Source of the DNA: Desulfamplus magnetovallimortis
GTDB taxonomy: Bacteria; Desulfobacterota; Desulfobacteria; Desulfobacterales; Desulfobacteraceae
Length of the DNA: 64,000 nucleotides
Direction: 5' to 3'
NCBI RefSeq assembly: GCF_900170035.1
Contig: NZ_LT828551.1
Location: forward strand, 1,811 to 65,810
Below the pieces are notes generated by a model. The model did not search any database, was not told the origin of the DNA, and saw only the letters and a program-made list of their open reading frames with translations. The position numbers and the translations under genes are program-made. Shown here one piece after another: positions 1-7,145 of the stretch (position 1 is its first letter; the number at the start of each line of letters is the position of its first letter).

Positions 1-79
1 TACTGTTCGATACAACAACATTCGGGTAATTTCGGCACGAGATATGACATTGAGTGAGATTGAAAGGTATGAACAATGA
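1..79 (+). CDS. brnT: BrnT-family toxin, C-terminal fragment (cut by window edge)
   Basis: Only the last 25 codons are visible, in frame 2 and ending with the TGA at 77-79. The peptide contains VRYNNIRVISARDMT and ends SEIERYEQ. This resembles the C-terminus of BrnT ribonuclease toxins, where an arginine-rich VISAR motif precedes a Glu/Arg helix. The stop overlaps the ATG of the next gene (ATGA), the usual toxin-antitoxin coupling in BrnT/BrnA. BrnT is an RNase neutralised by BrnA. The catalytic N-terminal part lies outside the window, so integrity cannot be judged. Confidence 0.6.
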   Translation, partial: TVRYNNIRVISARDMTLSEIERYEQ

Positions 80-351
80 CAAAAAAAATACCACAATTTA
101 AGACAGAGGAAGAAGAACGCCTTTTCTGGCAAAAACACGATTCATCGGAATATATTGACTGGTCTGATGCTGAAGAAATTGCTTTTCCTCGGCTTAAACC
201 CACAACCAGGAAAATATCTATCAGACTTCCTGAAATGATGCTGGATGAGTTAAAAACATTGGCAAACAAGCGGGATGTTCCCTATCAATCTTTGCTAAAA
301 ATGTTTCTTTCCGAACGCATTGATGCTGAAATGAATAGAAATTCAGTGTAA
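76..351 (+). CDS. brnA: BrnA/CopG-type antitoxin
   Basis: This is a 91-residue protein whose ATG overlaps the upstream toxin stop. The N-terminal half is acidic and flexible (FKTEEEERLFWQKHDSSEY), as expected for a toxin-binding arm. Residues about 45-85 (RKISIRLPEMMLDELKTLAN) form a ribbon-helix-helix DNA-binding segment of the CopG/MetJ type. Family knowledge says such antitoxins neutralise BrnT and repress their own operon. It is full length for the family, and it is the only apparently intact module among the toxin-antitoxin remnants of this island. Confidence 0.75.
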   Translation: MTKKIPQFKTEEEERLFWQKHDSSEYIDWSDAEEIAFPRLKPTTRKISIRLPEMMLDELKTLANKRDVPYQSLLKMFLSERIDAEMNRNSV

Positions 352-371
352 TTTTCAAACAGGTTATATAA

Positions 372-584
372 TCAGGCATACATCAACTTGCCTTTAGGTT
401 CAGGAATGTATCTATTTAATTCTTTTGCTGTTTCTATCCATTTGGCAATAATTACTTCCGCATTTGTTAAGGCTTCCTGGTATGTTGCTCCATCAGCCAT
501 ACACCCTGGCAGTTCAGGAACTTCGGCAATGTATGCTTCATCTTCCTGGCTCCAATATAATATAATTTCATATTTGGATTTCAT
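372..584 (-). CDS. hicB: HicB-family antitoxin, orphan
   Basis: This 70-residue protein has the HicB pseudo-RNase H-like fold signature: YEIILYWSQEDEAYIAEVPE followed by LPGCMADGATYQEALTNAEV. HicB proteins bind HicA, a double-stranded RNA-binding mRNA interferase. No HicA reading frame lies on either side, since the upstream spacer to 730 is non-coding. It may be an orphan, or a stand-alone HicB-like protein as is common in anaerobes. It has no C-terminal DNA-binding domain, which fits the short HicB subtype. It converges on brnA with a spacer of 20 bp. Confidence 0.8.
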   Translation of the reverse strand: MKSKYEIILYWSQEDEAYIAEVPELPGCMADGATYQEALTNAEVIIAKWIETAKELNRYIPEPKGKLMYA

Positions 585-730
585 CTGATTGACCTTTAAA
601 CAACTTTGTTAAAAATTTTTCAATTTTGCTCATACAGGCTCAATTCATAGTTAAATTTATTTTGTTAACCTACAAGGTGATATTCACTTGAGTTTATCCT
701 TGGTTTTAATGTTAATCTAATAGGGCAGAT

Positions 731-2191
731 ATGACAACCTTAAATCCAGAATACCTCCAATCAGAACTCCCAGCAATCCAACTGTTTGAGAAACTGGGAT
801 ATACTTACCAAAACGGCTCAACCAACGATGAGCGTTCATCCATCAACGATGTTATACTGGAAAACCGCTTAAAAGATGCCATTAAACGGTTAAATCCCTG
901 GCTGAACGAGAATAATGTCAATAACGCCTTTAAGGAAATCACCTCTGTATCTGCCACATCATTTATCGAAGCAAATGAGCACATCCATAAACTCATCAGC
1001 ACACAGGAATATACCCCAAAACAGATTATAGACGGTAAAGAGACCTACAGGGGCGTTTCTTATATCGACTTCATCAACATCGAGAACAATGACTTTCTCA
1101 TTGTCAATCAGATGAAGTTCAAGGGTAAGGAAAAGAACTCAATCCCAGATCTTGCTGTCTTTGTAAATGGCCTGCCCCTGGCCGTCATAGAGTGTAAATC
1201 TCCCACTGCCCAGGGTGCTTTTTCCGATTGTGTCAATGACCTTATTTATTATCAGATAAACAGTGAAAAACTGTTCAGATACAATCAGGTATGTGTCGGT
1301 ATTTACAAGGTTGGTGGTAAATACGGGGCTGTCGGGGCCAAAGAAGTTCATTATCAGCATTACAAATCAGATGAGACCCAAGACATTGAAGCATTACTGG
1401 AAAGAGACCCTACACATCAAGACATCCTCATCTATAACCTCTTTGAAAAAGAGAAATTCCTTGATTTAATACGCAACTTTGTCATATTGTCAATGGCCAT
1501 TAACAATCCCATACAGGCCACCTCCGTCAAACACTTAAAGAAACTTTTGAAAGATGATTACGGCAAAACCATCACCACCACCATACAGAAGTTTCAGGAG
1601 GTTGATGAAGATGGGAATATCATCAAAGTCTCCAAAGAGAAGATAGAAGCAGATGGTAAGCATGGGTTTAACAGGCCAGAAAAGAAAAGCGTATCTCACA
1701 ACTTGAGTTGTTTGAAGAGTTGGATAAGATTCAGCAGAAACTCGTCAATGAGAGCAATGAAGCCACTGCTATGGGATTTACTTCCCAGCGTGAATTTGCT
1801 GTATTCAAGACCTTAGAGAATGTTATAGACGGCGATGCCAAGGATATAACTCATACTATCTTTAAGGAACTAAATGGTGAACTTTCCATAGCGGGCTGGT
1901 GGGATAGAGCACAGGTTATGAAATCAATGCGTGTGAAAATAAAGGGTGTTCTAAAAGGAAAAGTTGAGGTAAAAGAGGCACAAAAATTGGCATCCTTCAT
2001 ATCAGCTCAAAAGTAGTTTACACTTTTCGGAAAATTTTGAACCATGATTAAAGGATTTAAGGATTAACATGATGAATAATCAAGAAAATCCCTTAATCAT
2101 GAAAATCATGGTTCAGAAAAGTGTAAACCGATAAATGAAAGATGCCCAAAAATTAACTGTATCTCTACTTGACCTCATTAAAAGGAATTAG
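731..2191 (+). pseudogene. hsdR: Type I restriction endonuclease HsdR, internally deleted, frameshifted and interrupted
   Basis: The N-terminal nuclease domain is preserved to about residue 255, including the PD-(D/E)xK core IPDLAVFVNGLPLAVIECKS. After FLDLIRNFVI the frame jumps to NPIQATSVKHLKKLLKDDYG, which in intact HsdR follows the Walker A helicase region. The ATP-binding segment is therefore missing. After KVSKEKIEADGKHGF a second jump removes the DEAH motif and the rest of the motor. A 1-base frameshift near 1680-1690 then separates this from the C-terminal helical domain (LELFEELDKIQQKL up to KVEVKEAQKL). The last 13 or so codons (TVSLLDLIKRN, stop 2189-2191) are cut off by element A1. 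The protein cannot be an active translocase. No hsdM or hsdS is visible; they may lie left of the window. Confidence 0.9.
1989..2146. mobile_element. MITE-like element, family A copy 1 (inserted in hsdR)
   Basis: This 158-bp element is bounded by the inverted ends GGCATCCTTCAT and ATGAAAGATGCC (11 of 12 match). It is flanked by perfect 8-bp direct repeats CAAAAATT at 1981-1988 and 2147-2154. Removing the element and one direct repeat restores the hsdR reading frame EAQKLTVSLLDLIKRN, so it is a true insertion into coding sequence. It is longer than other copies because the centre holds a second inverted repeat (around 2036-2116, AACCATGATT facing AATCATGGTT). No open reading frame is present. 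Confidence 0.88.
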
Positions 2192-2194
2192 AAT

Positions 2195-2890
2195 TTGCCC
2201 GTTGCCCAGTACGGAACCACAGAAATTCATTACTCCCACATCATCGACACATCGCTAAAACATGGCTACATCACCGTGGGTTTTTATGAAGGGGTGATTT
2301 TGAAAACTCCACCTATTGAGGATGATAAGGCAGATAAACTTATACTCAGTAAAGGCCGATGGATTGTGGAGAAAATTAAACTGGTGGAGCGTATCCCCCA
2401 GGGAGAAATTATTACAGGCTCAAGGCTTTTGTACCTTGGTAAGCGGTATTATGTTAAGATTACCAAAGACACTACTGTTAAAGATGCCAAGGTTCAATTC
2501 ACTCACTCCAGATTTAACATCACCATCAACCCGGATGTAGAAGATAGACAATCTGCCATAGACAAAGCACTGGAGACATTCTCACGGGATAAGGCTAAAG
2601 AAAAAATATTACCCCTTGTCAAGAATTGGAGTGAAACAATGGGACTTATCCCCAACTCCGTCAGTTTAAGGAAACTTTCTAAAAGGTGGGGAAGTTGTAC
2701 CAACGACAATGACATCCTTATCAATTTTGATGCCGTCAAACTGCCATTCAGCCTCATAGACTATATTGTTATCCACGAATTGACCCATATCAAACATAAA
2801 GACCACTCTAAAGACTTCTACCGAGAACTCGCCAAAGATGCCCCTGATTGGGAAGATATGGATGAAAGACTTGGGGATATAAAATTATAG
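2195..2890 (+). CDS. YgjP/SprT-like zinc metallopeptidase (DUF45)
   Basis: This 231-residue protein has the DUF45/YgjP signature WGSCTNDNDILINF followed by the zinc motif HELTHIKHKDHS, which contains HExxH. A TTG start at 2195 is preceded by AAAGG at 2181, and no ATG lies nearby. It starts 3 bp after the original hsdR stop. DUF45 genes are often found next to type I restriction genes, so it was probably co-transcribed with hsdR. The substrate is unknown for the family. All motifs are intact although hsdR has decayed, so it may be retained for its own sake. Confidence 0.85.
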   Translation: MPVAQYGTTEIHYSHIIDTSLKHGYITVGFYEGVILKTPPIEDDKADKLILSKGRWIVEKIKLVERIPQGEIITGSRLLYLGKRYYVKITKDTTVKDAKVQFTHSRFNITINPDVEDRQSAIDKALETFSRDKAKEKILPLVKNWSETMGLIPNSVSLRKLSKRWGSCTNDNDILINFDAVKLPFSLIDYIVIHELTHIKHKDHSKDFYRELAKDAPDWEDMDERLGDIKL

Positions 2891-2901
2891 AAGAGGAAGC
2901 G

Positions 2902-3360
2902 ATGACAGAAGCAAAACAATTTATTCAAAACTATACGGTTCCCATTGCCATGTTTTTTATTTTTAGTAGCATTCTTGCCTACCTTGTACATTTGGCATTT
3001 CAGAGTGGCGGTTGGATGTATTTGCTTTTGCTGATTGCGATAATTCCTGCCAACATTGTTTATCGTTTGGTAAAAGTTCTATTTTGTGGGCAGAAGTTGA
3101 TTATAGAGAATAATAAAATTATCAGAATTAAACACCGTTTTGAAGAAGAACACTCTGGTGAAATAGCAAAAACACTATCAGAAATTGTTCTTTACAAAGA
3201 CGGAGATATCCGAAGTTATCGGTTCAAGTTTGATGATGAAGAAAATATGATGATTCAAGTTTCTCCAGCGGTATACAAACAAAGAGAGGAATTGGAACGT
3301 ATTTTAGAACCGTTTGTATTGAATGGTGATATTCCTGTGCGTGATGATTTTTGGAGATAA
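2902..3360 (+). CDS. Small membrane protein of unknown function
   Basis: This is a 152-residue protein with two adjacent predicted transmembrane helices (about residues 12-34 and 37-57). A soluble domain follows, rich in beta-strand-forming residues (KLIIENNKIIRIKHRFEEEH). I do not recognise a family. The ATG at 2902 follows GAGGAAGCG, a good ribosome-binding site, 11 bp after the metallopeptidase stop, so the two are likely co-transcribed. The soluble part could be a PH-like fold, as in other bacterial proteins with two transmembrane helices and a C-terminal beta domain, but that is a guess. Confidence 0.6.
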   Translation: MTEAKQFIQNYTVPIAMFFIFSSILAYLVHLAFQSGGWMYLLLLIAIIPANIVYRLVKVLFCGQKLIIENNKIIRIKHRFEEEHSGEIAKTLSEIVLYKDGDIRSYRFKFDDEENMMIQVSPAVYKQREELERILEPFVLNGDIPVRDDFWR

Positions 3361-3373
3361 CACGGAGGGCGTT

Positions 3374-3495
3374 ATGGAGAGTAGATTTGATGCGTTTTTT
3401 GGCATAACCAACGTTGAAAATATTGATGAAGAGATAAAACACATTCGTGATGACTGGAAATAACTATGAAACAGTATCTCATCGACACCAATTAA
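3374..3495 (+). pseudogene. Remnant of a VapBC-like toxin-antitoxin pair
   Basis: A 29-codon frame (3374-3463, preceded by GGAGGG) encodes MESRFDAFFGITNVENIDEE and ends IRDDWK. Its composition resembles the C-terminal toxin-binding tail of VapB-like antitoxins. Two bases later, at 3466-3495, the nine-codon frame MKQYLIDTN begins. That is the canonical start of a VapC PIN-domain toxin (LIDTN contains the first catalytic Asp), but it stops immediately. The rest of the toxin is absent. The reading of the first frame as an antitoxin tail is inference; the VapC-like start is seen directly. Confidence 0.55.
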
Positions 3496-3604
3496 CTAAC
3501 GGTTTTTTACAATTTTTTGATTTTTGGCTTTTAACGAGGTGCTGTCAATCATCTGACCAAACAAGGTAATATACAAATTAAAACAATATTGCATTTGTCA
3601 ATGA

Positions 3605-3787
3605 AGAGCCATAGGTAATGGCATCCATGAGATCAAAATTGATTATGACCCAGGATACAGGATCTATTTTGCAAATCATGGAGATGTAATCATTGTATTA
3701 CTTTGCAGTGGAGACAAACGGACTCAAGATAAGGACATAAAGATTGCCCATGAGTATTGGAAAACATATAAAAAGGAATACAGGTGA
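3605..3787 (+). pseudogene. HigB/Gp49-like addiction toxin, N-terminally truncated
   Basis: The frame open from 3605 to the TGA at 3785-3787 encodes NGIHEIKIDYDPGYRIYFAN and then LLCSGDKRTQDKDIKIAHEY. This is the C-terminal half of RelE/HigB-type phage-derived addiction killers (Gp49-like family). An in-frame TGA at 3602-3604 and the lack of a start codon show that the N-terminal half is gone. It overlaps the next frame by GTGA, the expected toxin-antitoxin coupling. The upstream 110 bp (3496-3604) show no recognisable coding content. Confidence 0.75.
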
Positions 3788-3972
3788 TTAAAATGCCAGT
3801 TATAAGTTATGAAGAAGGCTTGCTTGAGCGGTTGCAAGATCCTGAATATGCATCTGCCTATATTGCGGAAGCGTTGATGGATGGAGATCAGGAGGTTATA
3901 CGTATCGCATTTCAGGATGTTATTAATGCCAACAAACTGTCTTTAGAGATCAACAGTAAGGAAGCCGCATAA
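3784..3972 (+). CDS. Addiction-module antidote, truncated HigA-like protein
   Basis: A 62-residue frame begins with GTG at 3784 (or ATG at 3793). It carries EGLLERLQDPEYASAYIAEA followed by ALMDGDQEVIRIAFQDVINA, the N-terminal signature of the antidote partner of Gp49-like toxins. Family members continue for about 35 more residues with a helix-turn-helix (around a LSREGLYR-like segment). Here the sequence diverges after NKLSLEI and stops. The antitoxin therefore seems to have lost its DNA-binding helices, and its partner toxin is also truncated. Both are probably relics. Confidence 0.6.
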   Translation: MIKMPVISYEEGLLERLQDPEYASAYIAEALMDGDQEVIRIAFQDVINANKLSLEINSKEAA

Positions 3973-4143
3973 ACCTTGAACAGCATTTCTTTGATATTAT
4001 GAAAAAGTTTTGAAAAAATCATCGACCTATCGGCCGAATGGCACTCACAAGCACATTTGTATCTGCTCAAGCTTTTTTCTCAAAAAGTATCGTCCAGATT
4101 GAAGATCTTGTGTTTGGGAAACTGGTGTAAAAGAGTGGAAATC

Positions 4144-4179
4144 AAGGGGTTACAGCCAATCGGTTGTAACCCTTTTTTT
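4144..4179 (+). terminator. Rho-independent terminator upstream of the helicase gene
   Basis: AAGGGGTTACAGCC pairs with GGTTGTAACCCTTTT around the loop AATC, with one G-U pair, and is followed by a T run. It closes the toxin-antitoxin island. The rest of the spacer 3973-4246 shows no gene. Confidence 0.75.
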
Positions 4180-4246
4180 GTTGGTATCTCTCCACATCCA
4201 GCAGATTAAGTTGCAAGATTTTTAAATTTGTGGTTTTATACCACCC

Positions 4247-6460
4247 ATGAAAAAACGATATTATAAAAACAGCAAACAAACCATTCGACACAATGACTTT
4301 CCCCACATAAAGCCTGCGGCTGACAAAGAGCTTAAAAGTGTCTTTTCAAAAATCGGAATTCCTGGCACCAGCAATTTCTCTCCTGACAGATTTCAACTTC
4401 AGGCAATCAGTGCAATTGGTGATTCAGATTGCCTTGTTACTGCGCCCACAGGCTCAGGAAAAACATGGATAGCTGAAGAGGCTGCCAGAAAAATCATTGA
4501 CAATCCCCAAAAAAAATCAACTGTTACCCAGGCAGGAAATCCTGAACAGCCTTTCTCAACAATAACAAATTCAGAGTCAAATGCGGAACCAAAAACAGAA
4601 AACCGAGGCAAAATCTGGTACGCAACACCGCTTAAAGCCCTCACAAACTCCATTTATATGCGCTTTGCCCATATTTTTGGAAAGGATAAGGTTGGCATTC
4701 TTACTGGAGACACCAAGGAAAATGCCGATGCTACCATTATAATAGGAACCACAGAGATACTGAGAAATCAGCTCTATGATGCCATGTTCACAGGGGAGAA
4801 TCTCAAGTGCGATCTTGTCATACTTGATGAAGCCCACTATCTTGGTGATACTGAAAGAGGTGTTGTGTGGGAAGAGATAATTATTTATCTGCCAGTGAGA
4901 ATCCCTCTTCTTATGCTCTCTGCAACCATTGGAAATCCGGAGCATCTTTCCGGATGGCTTGAGACAATCAGGGGAAGAGAGTGCAAGATTATTCAGGAAA
5001 ACAAACGACCGGTTCCACTTTTTCCTCTGTTTCTCCATCCATCAGGAACGCTTCAGCCACTTTTGAAAAACGGCTTTCAGCCAGGCAAAAAAGCCTTAAT
5101 GCACAAAACAACCCTTGATTTTCTGAAACTTGAATCCCCTCCCCAGATTGCACCTACTGGACGTCTCCCCCGTTTTTCGGATATTCTAAGGGTATTGAAA
5201 AAATTCGATCTTCTTCCTGCCATCTTTTTCCTGAAATCCAGAGCTGACTGTGACCACGCAATAAGGCTTTGCAACTCCGAATTAATATCAAAGGAACCTG
5301 ATCGGCAAGATGCCCTTTTCCGGCGGATGGCTGAACTGATAGGAGAGAATGGACACCTCTCAAGGCATCTCCAGCGGGAACAGGTGGAAAAAACCGCCAC
5401 GGCATCCCATCACAGCGGTCATCTCCCTGCATGGAAGGTGGTTGTTGAAACACTTATGTCAGAAGGACTTCTTGATGCCATGTTTGCAACATCCACAGTG
5501 GCAGCAGGGGTTAACTTTCCTGCCAGAAGCGTTGTCATTCTCAACTCTGACCGCTTTAACGGCAAGGATTTTCTGCCCCTTACAGCAAGTGAATTCCAGC
5601 AGATGACAGGAAGAGCCGGTCGCAGGGGAATGGACAATATTGGCTTTGCCATTGTTACGCCTGGAAAATTTATGGATATCAGGCATGCATCACGTATGGT
5701 GTCAGCCCCTCCTGCCGATGTCCAGAGCCAGTTGCGGATTGATTTTTCCATGGTACTGAACCTTTTGCTCTCCCATACCCCTGAACAGATAAGAGAACTT
5801 CTGAAAAAATCCTTTGCATCATATATGCTCAACAAAGGCAGCCGTGGAAAATATGCCAGAAAACTATACGGACGAGAACTTGAGTTTTTGTGGGACGACT
5901 TTCTTGCCCACTTAAGCTTTTTGAAGGACGAAGGATTTGTCACAGATGACGGCCAGTTGACAGAAGATGGCATCTGGGCATCCAAGCTCAGAATTGACTC
6001 ACCCCTTATGGTTGCTCACTGCATAAGGGAAGGTCTTCTGCCGCGAAGAGATCCGATGCTTCTTTGTGCTTTCATGGCCTCTTTTGTAAATGAAAAGGAG
6101 TTTGATGATTCACTTCTGCCATTGAAGCTGTTGCCAAGAAAATTGACACAGGGCTTTTCAAAACTGAAAAAAGAGCTGCGCCCCTTTACTTCAAGAATGA
6201 TAAGAAATGGTTTCCATGTACCAGGTATCTATCTTCAGCCCGCTGCAACAATGCTCTCATGGGCACAGGATGAACCCTGGGAAAATGCGGTAAAACGATC
6301 TTCCATGGCAGAAGGAGACCTTGCCCGCCTTGTACTTAGAACAGGTGAAAACTTAAGGCAGCTTTCAGGATTACGGCAAACATTTCCGGATATTGCAAAA
6401 AACAGTGAAGAGGCCTGCGAGCTTATCCTGAAAGAGCCTGTTGTAATCTCGTTTGTATGA
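4247..6460 (+). CDS. Ski2/Hel308-like DEAD/DEAH-box helicase
   Basis: This 737-residue superfamily 2 helicase shows the motifs in order. Motif I is TAPTGSGKTW near residue 65, followed by ATPLKALTNSIYMRF and motif II LVILDEAHYLGDTERGVVWE near 195. Motif III is MLSATIGNPEHLSGW, followed by FFLKSRADCDHA, ATSTVAAGVNFPARS and motif VI QMTGRAGRRGMDNIGFA near 455. The last 250 residues are a C-terminal region of the Ski2-like type. Such enzymes unwind RNA or DNA 3' to 5'; the substrate here is unknown. The gene stands alone between a terminator and a repeat relic. A lysine-rich stretch around residues 85-115 differs from the family core. Confidence 0.85.
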   Translation: MKKRYYKNSKQTIRHNDFPHIKPAADKELKSVFSKIGIPGTSNFSPDRFQLQAISAIGDSDCLVTAPTGSGKTWIAEEAARKIIDNPQKKSTVTQAGNPEQPFSTITNSESNAEPKTENRGKIWYATPLKALTNSIYMRFAHIFGKDKVGILTGDTKENADATIIIGTTEILRNQLYDAMFTGENLKCDLVILDEAHYLGDTERGVVWEEIIIYLPVRIPLLMLSATIGNPEHLSGWLETIRGRECKIIQENKRPVPLFPLFLHPSGTLQPLLKNGFQPGKKALMHKTTLDFLKLESPPQIAPTGRLPRFSDILRVLKKFDLLPAIFFLKSRADCDHAIRLCNSELISKEPDRQDALFRRMAELIGENGHLSRHLQREQVEKTATASHHSGHLPAWKVVVETLMSEGLLDAMFATSTVAAGVNFPARSVVILNSDRFNGKDFLPLTASEFQQMTGRAGRRGMDNIGFAIVTPGKFMDIRHASRMVSAPPADVQSQLRIDFSMVLNLLLSHTPEQIRELLKKSFASYMLNKGSRGKYARKLYGRELEFLWDDFLAHLSFLKDEGFVTDDGQLTEDGIWASKLRIDSPLMVAHCIREGLLPRRDPMLLCAFMASFVNEKEFDDSLLPLKLLPRKLTQGFSKLKKELRPFTSRMIRNGFHVPGIYLQPAATMLSWAQDEPWENAVKRSSMAEGDLARLVLRTGENLRQLSGLRQTFPDIAKNSEEACELILKEPVVISFV

Positions 6461-6472
6461 TTTTGCAGAATT

Positions 6473-6510
6473 GAATTTAAGGGCCTTTTAGGACATGCTT
6501 TTCCATAAAC
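6473..6510 (+). repeat. Degenerate family D repeat
   Basis: GAATTTAAGGGCC followed by CATGCTTTTCCATAAAC aligns with the start of family D (GAACTTAGCGCCC ... TGCTTTTCCATAACC, copies at 16147 and 28285). Like them it lies within 15 bp of a stop codon. Confidence 0.5.
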
Positions 6511-6533
6511 TCTTGATTTGAGACCATCAAAAC

Positions 6534-6818
6534 ATGAACAAAAAAATAAAATATATCCTTGAAAACTGGAAAATGATACTGCACCTTCTTTTCAGGACAA
6601 AAAGATTTGGAGTAAATAATATGGAATGGTCCCAACAGGATTCTCTGTTCGGACAATCTTGGATTATCGGGTTTGCAGGCCTACTCAAAAATTATAAAAT
6701 GATGAAAATCAGAGCCTTTTCTGGATTCATTCCATTAAACGATGCCATTGCCCTTTTTCCGGAACACGCAAGAAGGAACGGATACCATGCCATTAAACCC
6801 CCGTTGACAAAACCTTAG
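6534..6818 (+). CDS. Hypothetical protein, doubtful
   Basis: A 94-codon open frame that is basic and aromatic-rich, with no family I recognise and no clear ribosome-binding site before the ATG at 6534. A second ATG at 6621 is also possible. It lies between a degenerate repeat and a tandem repeat array. It may be a chance frame. Confidence 0.3.
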   Translation: MNKKIKYILENWKMILHLLFRTKRFGVNNMEWSQQDSLFGQSWIIGFAGLLKNYKMMKIRAFSGFIPLNDAIALFPEHARRNGYHAIKPPLTKP

Positions 6819-6917
6819 AGTCAGCATAAAATATGCCCCTTATATTCTGCGTAACAGCCAATACATCTCTATTTCACTTCTCCTCTGCTGATTAACAGAT
6901 ATTTAAGATGAAAACCA

Positions 6918-7089
6918 TTTTGAGGTTGTACACATAACTCTTTAAGCTTTTACTCATAATATTTTGCGGTTGAATCCTTAACTCTTTGAGCTTTTACACA
7001 TAAATTTTGAGGTTGGATCCTTAACTCTTTGAGCTTTTACACATAAAATTTTGAGGTTGGATCCTTAACTCTTTGAGCTTTTACACATG
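6918..7089 (+). repeat. Tandem repeat K, four units of 43-44 bp
   Basis: Units begin near 6918, 6962, 7005 and 7049. The consensus starts TTTTGAGGTTGGATCC and ends CTTTGAGCTTTTACACATAA. The last two units are almost identical and the first is most diverged. The array fills most of the spacer 6819-7145 and ends 56 bp before the ettA start, so it lies in the ettA 5' region. Confidence 0.85.
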
Positions 7090-7145
7090 ATGATTGCTGA
7101 TCAATCATCCCATTTTATCAAAAAAAACAACAGGAAATACCATAT

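Noticed and set aside
3496-3604. Full-length HigB-like toxin gene
   Set aside because: An in-frame stop at 3602-3604 and no recognisable N-terminal half upstream show that only the C-terminal part remains.
5419-5985. 188-codon minus-strand frame in the helicase gene
   Set aside because: Shadow of the helicase coding frame, without motifs or start signals.
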